A model generated the notes under the pieces. The model did no database searches. It saw only the letters and a program-made list of their open reading frames with translations, and was not told where the DNA came from. Made by a program: the position numbers and the translations under genes. From the NCBI GenBank assembly GCA_022497145.1, contig MU385856.1, forward strand, positions 434,001 to 498,000: a DNA stretch of 64,000 nt, given 5' to 3'. Source of the DNA: Rostrohypoxylon terebratum (Eukaryota > Ascomycota > Sordariomycetes > Xylariales > Hypoxylaceae). Each line of letters begins with the position of its first letter. The stretch's first letter is position 1. Positions 33,474 through 46,351 of the stretch are shown piece after piece.

Positions 33474-36400
33474 ATGGCACCAAGTCCACGGACACCTAGG
33501 CAGTCCGCCATTGCACGGCCGCGCGGTCGACCCAAAGGCTCCGTCAACACTGTGCGACGCGTCCGAGACGGCAGCATCGTAGCAGCCACCGAACCCCCTT
33601 CCAAGCGACGACGCTACACCACTAGTGGTCTTGGAAGTTCTAGTCGAATTGCTGACCAGTCGGGCATCAATAATAGCGACCTAGCTGTCGCGACGACCAG
33701 CCGCTCCAGAGTGCGACACAGTTCGCAAAACGGTGCGGCATCCCCCGCCATATATCCTAGACGCGAGCGTAGCACCCGAACACGACACACCACCCGAATC
33801 CAGCCAGATGATGAGATGCAGATTAGTTCTGCAGCCGCAGTCGCTGCCGTTGTCCAAAGCGAAGGATACAAGCCAAGAGAGGAACGGGGCTGGGAGGAGT
33901 TTCACCCAAACCTCGACATAGACGGTACATTTATGGTGTTTCATGCTGAAGATGTCGATGGAACAGCAAAGCAGGTGCCTGAGACACCATCTGTCAAGGT
34001 GATTGGTGTGGATAATAATGATGTCGGTAGTCCCTCGAAGGACCCTACTGCTGCGGCCACGTCTCTCCTGAATGCACCTAATGCCATGGTAAACACTACC
34101 ATGACGCCAAATGCCCCCGCTACAACACCGCGACGGCGAGGTGGCCGATTGCCACGAGGAGAGTCCCTCTATGCTACTCGCAGTGATCAGCAAGCTCCGC
34201 CAAACACGCCCACTCCCCTCCCAATCCACGGCCAAAACAACAAAGAGAAGCTCGATTTGAAGCAACCTTCGTATCGGAAAACAGACCGCATATTGTTGTT
34301 TGAGAGTAAAACGTTTGGCCAAGCTCGCTATGTTGACAAGGCAATGATGAACGTCGGGTACCAGGAGAGCGATAATTTCATACGGCCGGATAGAAAATTG
34401 ATAAAAGCTAGCGACGCAAACATCGAAGACGAAGCCGACCAGGCTGCTCTTGTTAAAGCCGACGGAGATCCAACGCCTCTGCCAAGTAGTAATTTAGGCC
34501 GAGTCGAATATGATATGGATGAGCAAGACGATATGTGGCTTGAGGCATATAATGCGCACAGAAAATCGCAGGGCTGGAACCCCGTCACTCGTGAGGTTTT
34601 TGAGATCACGATCACCAAGATCGAGAAGGAGTGGCACGCGCTAGAAAAAAGAATTCCCAAGCCTAATCCGAAACCGCCGCAGACTCACAGGCCGCGTTCT
34701 AGCTCAGCTGCGGCTGTCAACGGCGAACCGCAAGCGGGCGAGGAACAGGATAGCAAGTGCGCGATATGTGACGATGGAGATTGTGAGAACACAAACGCAA
34801 TTGTTTTTTGTGACGGGTGCGATCTCGCGGTCCACCAGGAATGCTATGGTGTGCCATTTATTCCGGAAGGACAGTGGCTCTGTCGGAAGTGCCAGCTTAT
34901 TGGCCGCGGTATCCCGGTCAGTTCCCTTAGTCCCGCTCTACTTAAGATCCCCGTGCTAATTCGAACACTCAGACGTGCATTTTCTGCCCCAACTCCGACG
35001 GTGCTTTCAAACAGACAAATTCTTCAAAATGGGCACATCTACTCTGCGCCATGTGGATTCCGGAGGTGACACTAGGCAATCATACTTTCATGGAGCCGGT
35101 AATGGACGTGGATAAGGTCCCCAAGAGCCGCTGGAAGTTGACCTGTTACATCTGCAACCAACAGATGGGTGCTTGCATACAATGCGGTAATAAAGCATGC
35201 TATCAAGCATTCCATGTGACCTGTGCTAGAAGAGCCCGCCTCTTCTTGAAGATGAAGAACAGCTCGGGAGCATTGGACGTTCTTGACGGTAGCACAAATT
35301 TGAAAGCCCTCTGCGACAAGCATTGCCCTTCTGAGTACGCCGAGGAGAATGATGTAGTTCGGGCTACTAAGAGGGCCAAGAAGTTCTACAAGAAGACGAT
35401 GAAGGACCGGATCTGGGCCAACAGTCAAGCTAAAGCCATGACTCTTGCAGCGTCACACCGGAATGCGATAACTGAACATCCACCCGACGAATCTCAAATG
35501 ACAGGGGCTAAGTTGTCAGCTGTCCTTGGAGATAAGAAAGGGCAGGCAGGAAAAGCAATATGGAAATTGCCGTCGGGAGCACCTGTCATACCGCAAGCCG
35601 TTTTCGAAAACGTCGAAGCCTCTCTACAGCGTTTCGCTTTCCTCAAACGTAAGGAATTTGTGAGCGACGCTTGTCGTTATTGGACATTGAAACGCGAAAT
35701 GCGTCGTGGTGCCGCGCTGCTCAAGCGCTTACAGTTGCAAATGGAATCGTTCTCCTCCATGGAGCTTACTCGTCGTAATTTTGCGGCTATGGGCCCCTCC
35801 GGAAAGGCTCGGTTGTCAAGGCGAATCGAATTCGCCCAGACCCTCCTTGAGGATCTGGAACAGCTGAAAGTCTTGTCGGAGTTCATCGTCAAGAGAGAGC
35901 AGAACAAGCTCGAGGCTGCTGAGATGGAACAAGAATTCGTCGACACTTGTTACTTCCCTATACATAAGATGCTTCCCCCTATCGTGGAAAAGGCTATTAC
36001 GTGAGTCGATAATTGATTAGTAATATTTCTGATGATTCTAACTATCTCATTAGGCTGGATAAAAAGCTCTTCCACGAAGGTTTACTGAAACTTTCTAACA
36101 GAATCGACGAACGATTCTACACCACAACACTAACCTTCGCCCACGACCTCTGCGAAGTAATTCATATCGGGGTCAATACCGAGCCCAAGCCGCAGTCCGA
36201 GTCACAGCAAAAAGTTGGGCTCGTCGCTCCAGCTGTTTCCAAATCTGACTTTTCTGATTACAGAGATCGGAAGAAGCTAGGTAAAAGAATTCTTAAGTCG
36301 ATTCAACCACAGCTAGAGACGGCGCTTCGTCTCGAGTCAGAGGCGGTCCACAAGTCGTTTGAGACTATGAGACAAGAGCTAGAGTCTATGATAGAAGCTA

Positions 36401-37134
36401 GTCTAGAGTTGCGACAGCAAATACCTGACCAGGGCAACGGAGAATCTGAGCGTAGCCGGGATGTAATAATGGTTGATTCATCGGCCCCAGAGATCACTGT
36501 TGGCGGTGAGGTGGATGGCTCCGCTGCCACAGAACAACCCTCGGAGGATGTGCCTATGGCTGGAGCCGGCATTGCTGTTAGCAGCGGTAATATCGAAGTC
36601 AACACATCTGGCTTGGATGGGGACGAAATGGACGGCGTTGAGCCAACTACCAAAACCCTATCTTTCCGAGAAGCACCAGCCATCGAAGGCAAACCAGAAG
36701 CACTGTCGGTTGATGGAATTCAGGCGATGGACACACCGCCAGCGATCAATGGTTATGTAGGTGCGACACCTTCACTGCAACCTACGCCTCCTACGCCCCC
36801 TCAGTCGAACGGGAGCTTAGGACACCAGCCGCCCGATCCGCTAGTCGATGGTGGCGTTGTCTGGTATTTGCGAGACTTTGAGCCTGAAGGGACCTCCGCC
36901 ATTCAAGAGCAATGGCAAGGCAGAGACGCTGTTCGCAGCCTTAGTGAGGAGCTTTCCGAGATTGACGAAGACGAACTAAAAGGCCTCGGCGTGGAGATAA
37001 ACGAAGATAGTATCACGGCATCTCCAGCGAATACCACCGAGACGGTAGAACCTCCCCCTGCCGGTATCGTTAGTCCTGTTAAGAAGAGCACGACCAAGGC
37101 AAGGAAGCGCAAGGCGCCGGCTAGGAGACGGTAA
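33474..37134 (+). CDS. nto1: PHD-finger chromatin protein, Nto1/BRPF-like (NuA3 complex type)
   Basis: Three exons, 33474-34916, 34973-36000 and 36054-37134, encode 1183 residues. The introns (56 and 53 bp) fall inside the zinc-finger block and before TLDKKLFHEG. The N-terminal ~260 residues are basic and disordered. An enhancer-of-polycomb-like segment spans ~268-400. PHD1 at ~429-475 (CAICDDGDCENTN..FCDGCDLAVHQECYG..WLCRKC). A zinc knuckle and extended PHD2 follow at ~483-620 (CIFCPNSDGAFKQT, WAHLLCAMWIPEV, CYICNQQMGACIQC, CYQAFHVTCARRA). This PHD-knuckle-PHD module reads histone H3 and bridges the Sas3-type acetyltransferase in NuA3. The C-terminal third is acidic and ends in a basic KKSTTKARKRKAPARRR. 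No clear bromodomain was seen, as in yeast Nto1. Confidence 0.92.
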
Positions 37135-37979
37135 TGTGGAGGGCCTTTGGTCGTGTATTCATACTCCTTTACTTTAATTCGCATTGTTTGATTTCTTTTG
37201 ATTCCCCCATATACTGTATTAAGACCGGCTCAGGCTAGGTTCTTTTGTCAAATTCTTTTCTATCGGGTACCGTTTTCATGCAGCACAACTCACGCGATAT
37301 TTATGGGACTGGGCGGATATATACTTCGGAGTTATAGGAGTCGGCATAATCTTCCACCACAGACATTCAAGCCTTGCTAATTGAGAGGCTTTTTCTGCCA
37401 GGTGCTAAAGGTGCGAGTGGAACGGACGGATTATCACAGTGTGTATTTATGCGTGCGTATGGATTATTTTAACTGAGGTTCTTCAAGGCTGAGGTCGTCA
37501 CTTAAGTTTGCTATAGTTCACTACAGTGGCTCTCTATGTGTGTTATGGGGGGGAGCCCTTCTAAGAGACTCAATTCAAGTACCTCTATCCCCAACAACTA
37601 GTTTATTAGTGCTAGGTGATTTCATCTACAGCTTGGTATGAAAGTGACTTGATCGAACGAACTTAGTTTGCAAGTAAATGTACACATTTAGGCTTTCTAA
37701 GAAACACTCTAATTCGACATCCATGGATAACTGTATAAGAAGGTAGTATGAATTGGAAGCCAAGTGCTCTTGCTTAAACATCTAGGCCAATAGGAGCACT
37801 CTTTGCTTTGGTCAAATAGAGGTAGTTACTTCCTCAGAATACCAGTGTGGATATCCCATTTGGAGCACAAACTTAGGCAGCTACCATCTCCATACCTACT
37901 AGGTAAGTCATATATTATTCCCAAAAGACGTTCTGCATCTCATGGTAGGGCAAAGTCATACCAAAGACAACACAAGAAG

Positions 37980-38072
37980 AGTCACGTGGTCTAAAGGCTA
38001 TGACATCTCGTTTACAGTAATGCGCTCATGTAAGTGCCGAGAAGGTTCCGTGTTCGATCCACGGCGTGACTA
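37980..38072 (+). tRNA. tRNA-Val (anticodon UAC) with a 20-nt intron
   Basis: All arms fold: acceptor AGTCACG/CGTGACT (7 bp), U8, D stem GUC/GAC with a GG in the loop, anticodon stem TCTCG/CGAGA, variable AGGTT, T arm CCGTG-TTCGATC-CACGG, discriminator A. The anticodon loop reads TTTACA..C, giving UAC at 38013-38015, with an intron at 38017-38036 right after position 37; its GTAA can pair with the anticodon region, as usual for nuclear tRNA introns. Removing 20 nt leaves exactly 73. The loop TTTACAC equals that of yeast tRNA-Val(UAC). The first pair is A1-U72 where Val tRNAs normally have G1-C72. Confidence 0.88.
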
Positions 38073-38073
38073 C

Positions 38074-38083
38074 TTTTTTTTTT
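38074..38083 (+). terminator. Pol III T-run terminator of tRNA-Val
   Basis: Ten consecutive T residues begin two bases after the discriminator base of tRNA-Val, which is the standard Pol III stop signal and supports the tRNA being transcribed. Confidence 0.85.
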
Positions 38084-41000
38084 CTTACCGTATGTACTAT
38101 ATAGAGATAATTTTAGAAGTTAGCTATGATAAGTTGTCGTCTTGTCACCCTAGTAGAAAACTAGTCATACGCAAGTAGTCATGCTTTTGGTGAACGCGAG
38201 CATATGGGAGACATGCATGTATGATTACGACGCAGTTGATAGACAATTCAATAAACTATCTTCTAAATACCTTGACTCCCATTCGTGAACAAGGTTTGCT
38301 TCGTGGCTAGAGAAGTAAAGTGGCTAGCAAGGTAGGACGTCGTAGTGATCGGGCAACGTCTTCTATCCGTCCTATAAGCTTTCAATTATCTAGATGTTGG
38401 CTAGCACCTTTGAAGGATAAATGAGAGAGGACCTTCTATATGCGCCGGAACCCTATGAGGCAGGAGTGGTCATTACTCAGAGGCTATACCCAGATAATGA
38501 GATTTCCGGGTTAGATATACTTCACAGGCGAGAAGCAATATTGTAGTCATATGACAATAAATACAATTGGAACGAATCAGAGATTATTCAATGTTTATTA
38601 CATGATAATTGACTTCGTAGTGAGAAAAGATCAACAATTGACCATGGCGAATGCCACCAGTTGCAAGGCTAATTGAATATTGAAGTTGTTACATGGTAGC
38701 TTGAAGTTTTTGGACACTAAATCCTATTCCCAATTACTAGCGCATATGGCATGAAGCATCTACTATATTTCATTGTATTAGCTGCTCTTCAAATATATAT
38801 ATAAACCTTTACCGTATGTCCCTTCATTGGATAAGTGGTTAACAAGTACAGCGATAAAACTCATCTCTCCGCATCAGGCTTCCCGTCTATTATTAAGGGG
38901 GCGCGCATCTTTTGAAATATATAGGTAATGATTGTGACGTATTTGTGTAAAGCCACAATCGAATGCTCGGAATCTGTGCCGGGATGTCCGGATCTCCCGA
39001 GCGGAGGTATATCGGGGTTTGATTGCTCAGTCTCCCGCGTTTCAACTCTAGCTGGAGTAAGTATAGTCTTCACCTGACAAGATACTCCGGACCACTCAAA
39101 GTGGTCATATGGAAGTACAAAGGCTACTCCTAGGTAGGGTTATGAGGATCGCCGCCGAGACTTGCTTTGGTGACTTTACTAGCAAGCCTCCAATATGTCG
39201 GTGAGTGGAACCGGAGGCGGTATACCGGTTCACAGCCCATGAGGTCAATCTGAAAGGAAAAATCGGTCTTGCGGCTTTGGATATCAGAAAGGACCGCTGA
39301 CGGATAATTACCGTCCATTATCCCTCAAAAGCAGATAGGAAAATATGCATTAGGTAGGAAATAATGACCTAGAGAGTTTAAGCGAAGTATCGTCTCATTG
39401 GTTATATTCTCTATCTTGACGCGGCGGTTGTGCGAGGCGTGACAAGACGGAAGATGATGAAATATCGATAGCCGAAATTGATTCGTTTCTGCGAGTATAT
39501 TAAATCCCCAGATGGTAGGGAACCTACAACGTGTCATCCAGTAGCACTGGGTACGAAGGTCGTAGATGTATGTTGTTCTTCTAACTGCATTTTGGTTGGT
39601 GGGAAAGTGGCGTCGAGCCTCTTCTCAGCGACGGCTTCTAATGTCTAATAAAAATCCATGCCGTCGTAACGATGGCACACTTTAGACCGGGGAAATGGGG
39701 TCGATTGAATCGAGTTGCGCTACCCGGTCTGCCGGTTCCTCATTACCTCGGCAGAGCACCGACTCGCGAGAATTACAGCCCGGGTTGCTTCGCGGGGAAG
39801 TATGCCATTGATGAGCACATGTCTTTTTTCGCGAAATCTTTCTGGCAGACCCCTCCACTCGTTGCGGCTCGATATCTAAGAGGTTGCTTCATCAAGAAGC
39901 TGACGTCACGGTGGCACTCTTCAGGTTCAAAGAAATCGACCCAGGTAGATATGCGCATCGAATGATGGCTGAGTCATCGAGCTTGCCGGGAACCGCAAAG
40001 TAACGACCAATCAGTAATATCACGACGAACTTGTAACGGCAATATGCTTGAGGCTGACGATATCACGCGTCTAGATCTTGGTCATGTGACTCGGTCGTGT
40101 CAAAGCTTCTTAGGGAAATAGGACAGTGATAGGGAGTTGCGCTGTCTATCGTCGTAAAACTCAGCTACAATATTTCACTCATCGTTTATGGTAGCAAACT
40201 AGAGAGTTATGGCTGTGAATTGTTGCACAAGCGACTCTCTTCGCTTATAAATCAGCCACCACTTGACAAAGTGCTGTAGTTTGTGACACGTCCTAGTGGT
40301 GGTTTCGGTTCCTGATGAAGCAGCCGGTGTGGGATACTGCTTATCCACGGGCGGCTGAGAGGACGAATGAGAAATAGATCTGGCATCATCAAGGGTTTAT
40401 TCTACAACCCCTTGTCTCTAACAGATGAGAGGCGGAAAGCGGGAAAAATAGAGCTGAATGATCGATACGAACCAAAAGGTTGACCCGCCACGCTCCCACA
40501 AGGAGGTTCAAATCGCCGACCCGAAACATAGAAACCGCCAATGTTAGTAAGGAAATCAATCGGGGCTTCCTTCAAATCTACGAATTACTTACTTCAACGT
40601 TTGCTATTGGAATCGGACGTCTTTGCCCACCTTCTAATACGGGTATCCACGCCTCCACGTCGTTGACCCCTGAATATATGCACGAATTGACCGAGTGCTG
40701 TTTATACGTCCTAAAGAAATTGAGACTGCAGCGTGGTGGTTGTAATTGATGCTGCGGCCGGCTTGGGAAGGAGAAAAAAAATATTCTTACGTAGAAATCA
40801 CCTGGCATCATCAAAGTGCCGTACGGCTGTTGTCCTTGGCAGTTTGAAGTTTAGCCAAACCATCAAATCTGGGGGAAAATCATACCTCCGCCAAATATAC
40901 AGTAACGTTGCGTACATATCATAGAAGCCGTGATGCTTCGATTCGTGGCCTCTATTGACAAGAAAACGACAAGAGTGATGGAATTTAAAGGAGACACCAC

Positions 41001-42539
41001 TGGAGTGGATCGATAAAATCGTGGGGATACTGGTATACCGAAGGCTTCTGGAGTGGGAGGTGACAAGCCCCCTTTTCCGAACACCGTGTTGGACTTCCGG
41101 TGGGCTAGTTAAGAACCTGGAAGATGCGTGGCTCTATGGAATAACCGCCAGATAAGCGTCTGAAACTTTGAACGACGTAAAGCTAGCTGTTTGTAAGAAG
41201 ACATATAAAAGATGAGTTAAGTGGGAGACGCGGCGGCGCATGTCTGGGGGTGTTCCTACAGATCTTCATTTTTAAGTAAATAACACCAGCCAATCTTCTG
41301 GTCATTTTGAATTCGTAAAATAGGCGACCTGTGTTAGTATGGGGTGAATGTGAAATAGACCACTCAAACGAAGGAGAGTGAGACGAAAGTTTTAAGCATT
41401 GCCATACAGCATCATCACCTGTAAGGTAGGGTTGGAACACAAGTCGGCTCGTGGGGAGATTTAAAGTATGCTGTATCGTGACCAGTTGATAAGTAGGTAG
41501 CATATTGAATATCGAAAAAGAGATTGCTTGGAGTTGCAGTAACAAGAGAATGAATGGAAAGAAGGGAAGTCGGGGTGATATATACAGTCCAGGGACTGTT
41601 GAAGCTGTTTTAATAAATCCATGCATCTCAAGTGAGTTGGCGAGAGTTGTAGGTGTAGGAAGTGTAAGGAGGTGTAGGTACAAAAATGGTTGATAATGGA
41701 TTGAATGGGGGTTGAATGGGGTTGAATGCGCTGCAGTTTCGATTTCGATATTAAGGTACCCGTCCGCCCGTGGACCCGACTATAAACTCCAGCCTAGAGG
41801 TGCTAACGAAGTAGTACCTAGTACCTACGGTCCTACCTAGGAGGAGGTCCTAGGTCCTATTAATACCTACCTTCCCAGACAGCGATAATGACAACCTTCA
41901 AGGTTGGAATAGTAGCTGGGAGGACACGGGCAGGCACTCGATCAAATGTACCGGGCAGCTGCCGGGTACCTAGTATGCACCCAACATCGGACATGGTTGG
42001 ATCCCCGTAGCTTTCAGATTGATCCTTCCTTGCTTTTCAGCGCGTTGGTAATTGCTATTTGAGATAGGTACCCAAGCAGCCAAGCAGCCAAGTACCATTG
42101 GGTACAGATCCATCCATTTCTCGATTGTCCCTAGCGCTTTTTAGCTTGCACTGCCTCGTACCTGCCAATCAGAATATCAAATCTGAAACCCCACCTGGTC
42201 TGTGCTCATTTGCCTGGCATTCTTTCTCCCCTTAGACCTGAGATACGACCGCATGTATCGACACTCGAGCCCCCCTTAGCCTGCCACTCTGCCACTCCAC
42301 TGCTTGCCCGGTTTGTCCCTTCCAACTCCCAAGAGGACATCCAGTACTACTACTGGAGCATACTAATACTACTAGATAGACGTGATCGTCTAGGCGTTTA
42401 CTTCCCTAAACCACCTAAAAGTTTAAGATTTTTAGGTATCGAAAAGCGAGCCACAGTGCCTGCAAAGCCTGATTACTCTCCATAACACTGTACCTACATA
42501 TACAGTAGCAGTCTCCAGGCTGCTTCTGGCGGATTGGAT

Positions 42540-44025
42540 TGAGCCGGATTGGATTGTGTTCTTCTGACCTGACGTTTCCATCGGCTTTGACCCTTTTTCA
42601 TCTCCTTCCCTCTCTCCCAATTTTTTTCTTGTCCACGACCACCCCGCGACAACGGCGACGCATTCCGTTACATTTATTTTTTTTTTTCCCCCAACGACGA
42701 ATTCTGTTGCCATTTGTATTTTTGCAGCCTGCATTAATTACATCTACGGTGACCTGCGAGAGAGAACAATTCTACATTCGTTCTCAATCATTATTCCCAT
42801 ACTACTCATTTTACAACCACGACAAAAAAAAAAGACGATCCGGTTTTCCGCGTTGTTTTGAAACTCGCACCGCTCGCATTGCTCCCACCGCCAACGCCTA
42901 GGAAGACACCTGTTGGTTCGGGTTGTCTCCATTACCACATTACCGCATTACCGCATTTCCGCACCTATACTTTTTGACAATCGCCTCCGGTTGGCAATTA
43001 GAAAGCCTACCTAGAATTGCGCGTTTTGTGCATTGTACCAACGAGAAACCATCAGGTCGTGCACCCATTATTACGACACATTTCTCGACAATTTATCCAT
43101 CGCGACGAACGACATCTAATTGTCAACTCTTTCCCTCCTCAATCCTAAGTTTCTTCTTCCTCATTACAAACCTGCCTTTTCTCTGCGTCCTCTGCATCTC
43201 TCCCTACGACCTTTGACACGCACAACCTGGCGAAGCATCGAGTCCCGTCCAAACAGGGCCGATTAATAACAATACGGGTATTTTCAATTACGACACCTCT
43301 CCTATAGAAGAGCGGCACAACGACGATTCAAAATAGAAGACGACGTGCTCTCTATTTTCATTCCGACGACCAACTTCGATTTCTCCGCGAAGCATCAACG
43401 GGACTATTTTCGTTTTCGCAGCCAAGCAAGGCGCATAACAAGCAGGAGACGAAGCATTCTCGGTTTCATATCCGAGATTGCAAAATCAATTTTGATAGCA
43501 AAGTAAAGGATCGCCACCCGCACTCTTTGTACCTGAATTTAGCAGGCACTTTTTAAGCTTTCTCTTTAGAAAGCTCCGTCACTGGTTGGGATCACTTCAT
43601 CGTGAGTTTTTTCGTCTCCCTTTTTGGGGGGTTTTGGTTTTTGATAATCCACCGCGGCCCCTCTTCCCCACTCTCCTTGTCGTCACCTCAGCTCTAATCC
43701 ATCCTAAATCCCTAAATCTGTACAATCTGTACATTCAGTACCTTCTGTACCTCGCTGTACCCAGTGCCTACTCTAAAACCAAGATCTCCCATCTTATCGA
43801 CCCCAAAAAATCATTTAGTTCCTTTTTTCCCTTTGTTCCTTGTCTTAATAATTCCCCTTGTTTGCTAACACATCGAGGTACGAGTAGGCCTAAGAAGTGC
43901 ATCATTCTCTCTAATATCGGGCTCCACCGTATTTCCCTAGATCCCGGTCCTCTGCAACCCTAGGGCCCTGATCTCTCCCAACTTCGAGTTTTGCGGCCAA
44001 CTACCTGGCAGGTCAGGAACCTACA
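42540..44025 (+). promoter_or_regulatory. Pyrimidine-rich leader/promoter upstream of PP1
   Basis: About 1.5 kb before the PP1 ATG has C/T-rich plus-strand sequence with many CTTT/TTCCC runs, typical of promoters and long 5' leaders of highly expressed filamentous-fungal genes. Several frames occur in it, but their peptides (Phe/Leu/Pro-rich) look like translated CT tracts. Upstream ORFs or a leader intron are possible; not resolvable from sequence alone. Confidence 0.4.
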
Positions 44026-45252
44026 ATGGCGGACCAACACGACGTTGATTTAGACTCTATCATCGACCGCCTCCTAGAGGTGCGCGGCAGCAGACCTGGC
44101 AAGCAAGTCCAGCTTCTGGAGACCGAGATCCGATATCTCTGCACAAAAGCTAGAGAGATCTTCATCAGCCAGCCAATCTTACTCGAGCTAGAAGCTCCTA
44201 TCAAGGTATGCAAATCCCCTGTCCATAATACAATGGACCCTCCATCCTGTAGAAATCGAAATCGGACCACTGACATTTTTTTGCCTTTTTTTCTACACAG
44301 ATCTGCGGCGATATCCACGGTCAATATTATGATCTCTTACGCCTCTTCGAATATGGTGGCTTCCCACCTGAGGCAAACTATCTCTTCCTCGGCGACTACG
44401 TAGATCGTGGCAAGCAGTCGCTCGAGACCATCTGCCTCTTACTCGCCTACAAGATCAAGTACCCCGAGAATTTCTTCATTCTACGAGGTAACCACGAATG
44501 TGCGTCCATTAACCGTATCTATGGTTTTTACGATGAGTGCAAGCGTCGCTACAACATCAAGCTATGGAAGACTTTCACCGACTGCTTCAACTGCTTGCCC
44601 ATTGCCGCTATTATTGACGAGAAGATTTTCACTATGCACGGTGGTCTAAGTCCGGATCTGAACTCGATGGAGCAGATCCGCCGAGTCATGCGCCCAACCG
44701 ACGTAAGATATTCCCCTCCCCCTCCACTAAGCCGTACCGTTTTTGTCCCGCCAGCACTGGCCCGAGTTATTACTAACTTGGTCGCTCCAGATTCCTGACT
44801 GTGGTCTGCTCTGCGATCTGTTATGGTCCGATCCCGACAAGGATATTACTGGGTGGAGCGAGAATGATCGTGGTGTGTCATTCACTTTCGGTCCTGACGT
44901 CGTTTCCCGATTCCTTCAAAAACACGACATGGATTTGATCTGTCGTGCTCATCAGGTCGTGGAAGACGGGTACGAGTTCTTTTCGAAACGGCAACTAGTC
45001 ACGTTGTTCAGCGCGCCCAATTACTGCGGTGAATTCGACAATGCTGGTGCGATGATGAGTGTTGATGAGAGCTTGTTATGTTCCTTCCAGGTTTGTTCCC
45101 CTCGGACTCTTGCCTGTATTTGTTGAACTCGTGACTGATAGCGCTCTGTCTGCTAGATTCTCAAACCTGCTGAGAAGAAACAAAAGTACGTCCATGGCGG
45201 CCTCGGAGGAAGCGGTTTCGCATCTCCAAGAAAGCAATCATCCAAGTCTTGA
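44026..45252 (+). CDS. Serine/threonine protein phosphatase PP1 catalytic subunit
   Basis: Four exons, 44026-44205, 44301-44702, 44791-45090 and 45157-45252, encode 325 residues, the usual PP1 length. All metal and catalytic motifs are present: GDIHG (63-67, with D64 and H66 as in animal PP1), GDYVDRG, RGNHE, HGG, RAHQVVEDGYEFF and SAPNYCGEFDNAGAMMSVDE with LLCSFQ. The C-terminal tail is ILKPAEKKQKYVHGG.. followed by a Ser/Lys-rich end lacking the animal TPPR motif. It is the orthologue of yeast Glc7 and Aspergillus BimG, acting in mitosis, glycogen and morphogenesis with targeting subunits. Introns are 66-95 bp and all phase 0. Frames extending past 45156 in other phases are read-through artefacts. 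Confidence 0.97.
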
Positions 45253-46351
45253 ACAGAAAGAGTATTCATACCGACTTCCTCGTCTTCTAGGTTCGGCCGC
45301 AACCGATAAATTGCTACGATGCACGCTTCATCCCGGTTCCCGAGTCTCGATTTTGTCCTCGCCCGACGATCCCATTGGAATCTTGCTTGCGCCATTAGCC
45401 GGCACCAACGGCGCCAAATACCTACCGACTGCCAACGGGCGTTTTGATAATGCTGCCTCACGAGTACAACTTTTACGACCCGCCGCTCCCCCCCGCGAAA
45501 CACACAACGCCCTTGTGACCTCACTTACCTCAGAACGAATGACACACACGGAGAAGAGACGATGGATGGATGGATGGTTGTTGTTATTACACGAGAAAAG
45601 AAATAAAATCAGGTTTTTCATTTGGAATGGTCTCCACGAGTGTCCTCAGCCCGCTTCAGCGTGGCCATGGTGACAGGGGAGAAAGTCTAGACAGTTAATT
45701 TTGTTTCCCCGAGACGTGAAACTTACGAATTCATGCAATGATCTGCTCTCACGGTTCGTGCTTTGCTACTTTTTTGCCTTGTTTAGTTGTCAAGTGAATT
45801 GATACGGCTAATAAATTCCATGTTGCTTTCTGTATATCGTCGTGTATATGGGTGCTATCATTTAAAAGAATTTGGCACTTGACGTTTATTTTCCACAGTC
45901 TTCTCCTTTCTTGTAGTCTTATAAGTAGTACTATAACTACTACTTAGGTATACATATACGTCATACATAGCATTGGCTTTGACTATGATACTAATCCTGA
46001 TCTACTCAATCGTCCTCCACGAGTAGGTATGGTGGGGGAAAAGGTGAGGAATCTCATACATGGATCCATGGATACCAATGAAGGTGTCTGTAGTTAGCTC
46101 CCTTGTTTTATATCATATTCTGCAGTATATCCAGCAGCTATATATTACACAGATCCTACCAACATCACCTAAATGGTGATTTGGCGATTGTCACGATACC
46201 CCTGAATGTACCGAGCAGAGACGCAGCTATGCCCCCATACTTACCCTAGGTGTCTCCTCAAGTAAAGCTGGCTTCTCGACGACCTCGCGTCGATGATAGG
46301 CATCTTACACTTCAACCTGACTTCACAAAAAAAGTTCGATCGATGGCTCGC
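45253..46351. other. Convergent 3' region of PP1 and the SelW-like gene
   Basis: 1.1 kb between two facing stop codons. No gene seen; 45253-45660 was checked because a frame overlaps it, but the true PP1 frame ends at 45252. A ggatggat tandem lies near 45562-45577. AT-rich towards 46200. Confidence 0.5.

Larger units (their letters stand above)
37135..42539. other. Long intergenic stretch containing one tRNA gene
   Basis: Apart from tRNA-Val at 37980-38072, nothing convincing is coded between the Nto1-like gene and the PP1 leader. Frames at 39672-39965, 40480-40749 and 41183-41683 have odd composition, no motif, and some no ATG. Short TAGGTA/CCTAGG palindromic words are common, as elsewhere in the window. 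No transposon ends were identified. Confidence 0.45.

Noticed and set aside
39672..39965. 97-codon ATG frame in the tRNA intergenic region
   Set aside because: No motif, average composition, and an equally long frame opposite; too little to call a gene.
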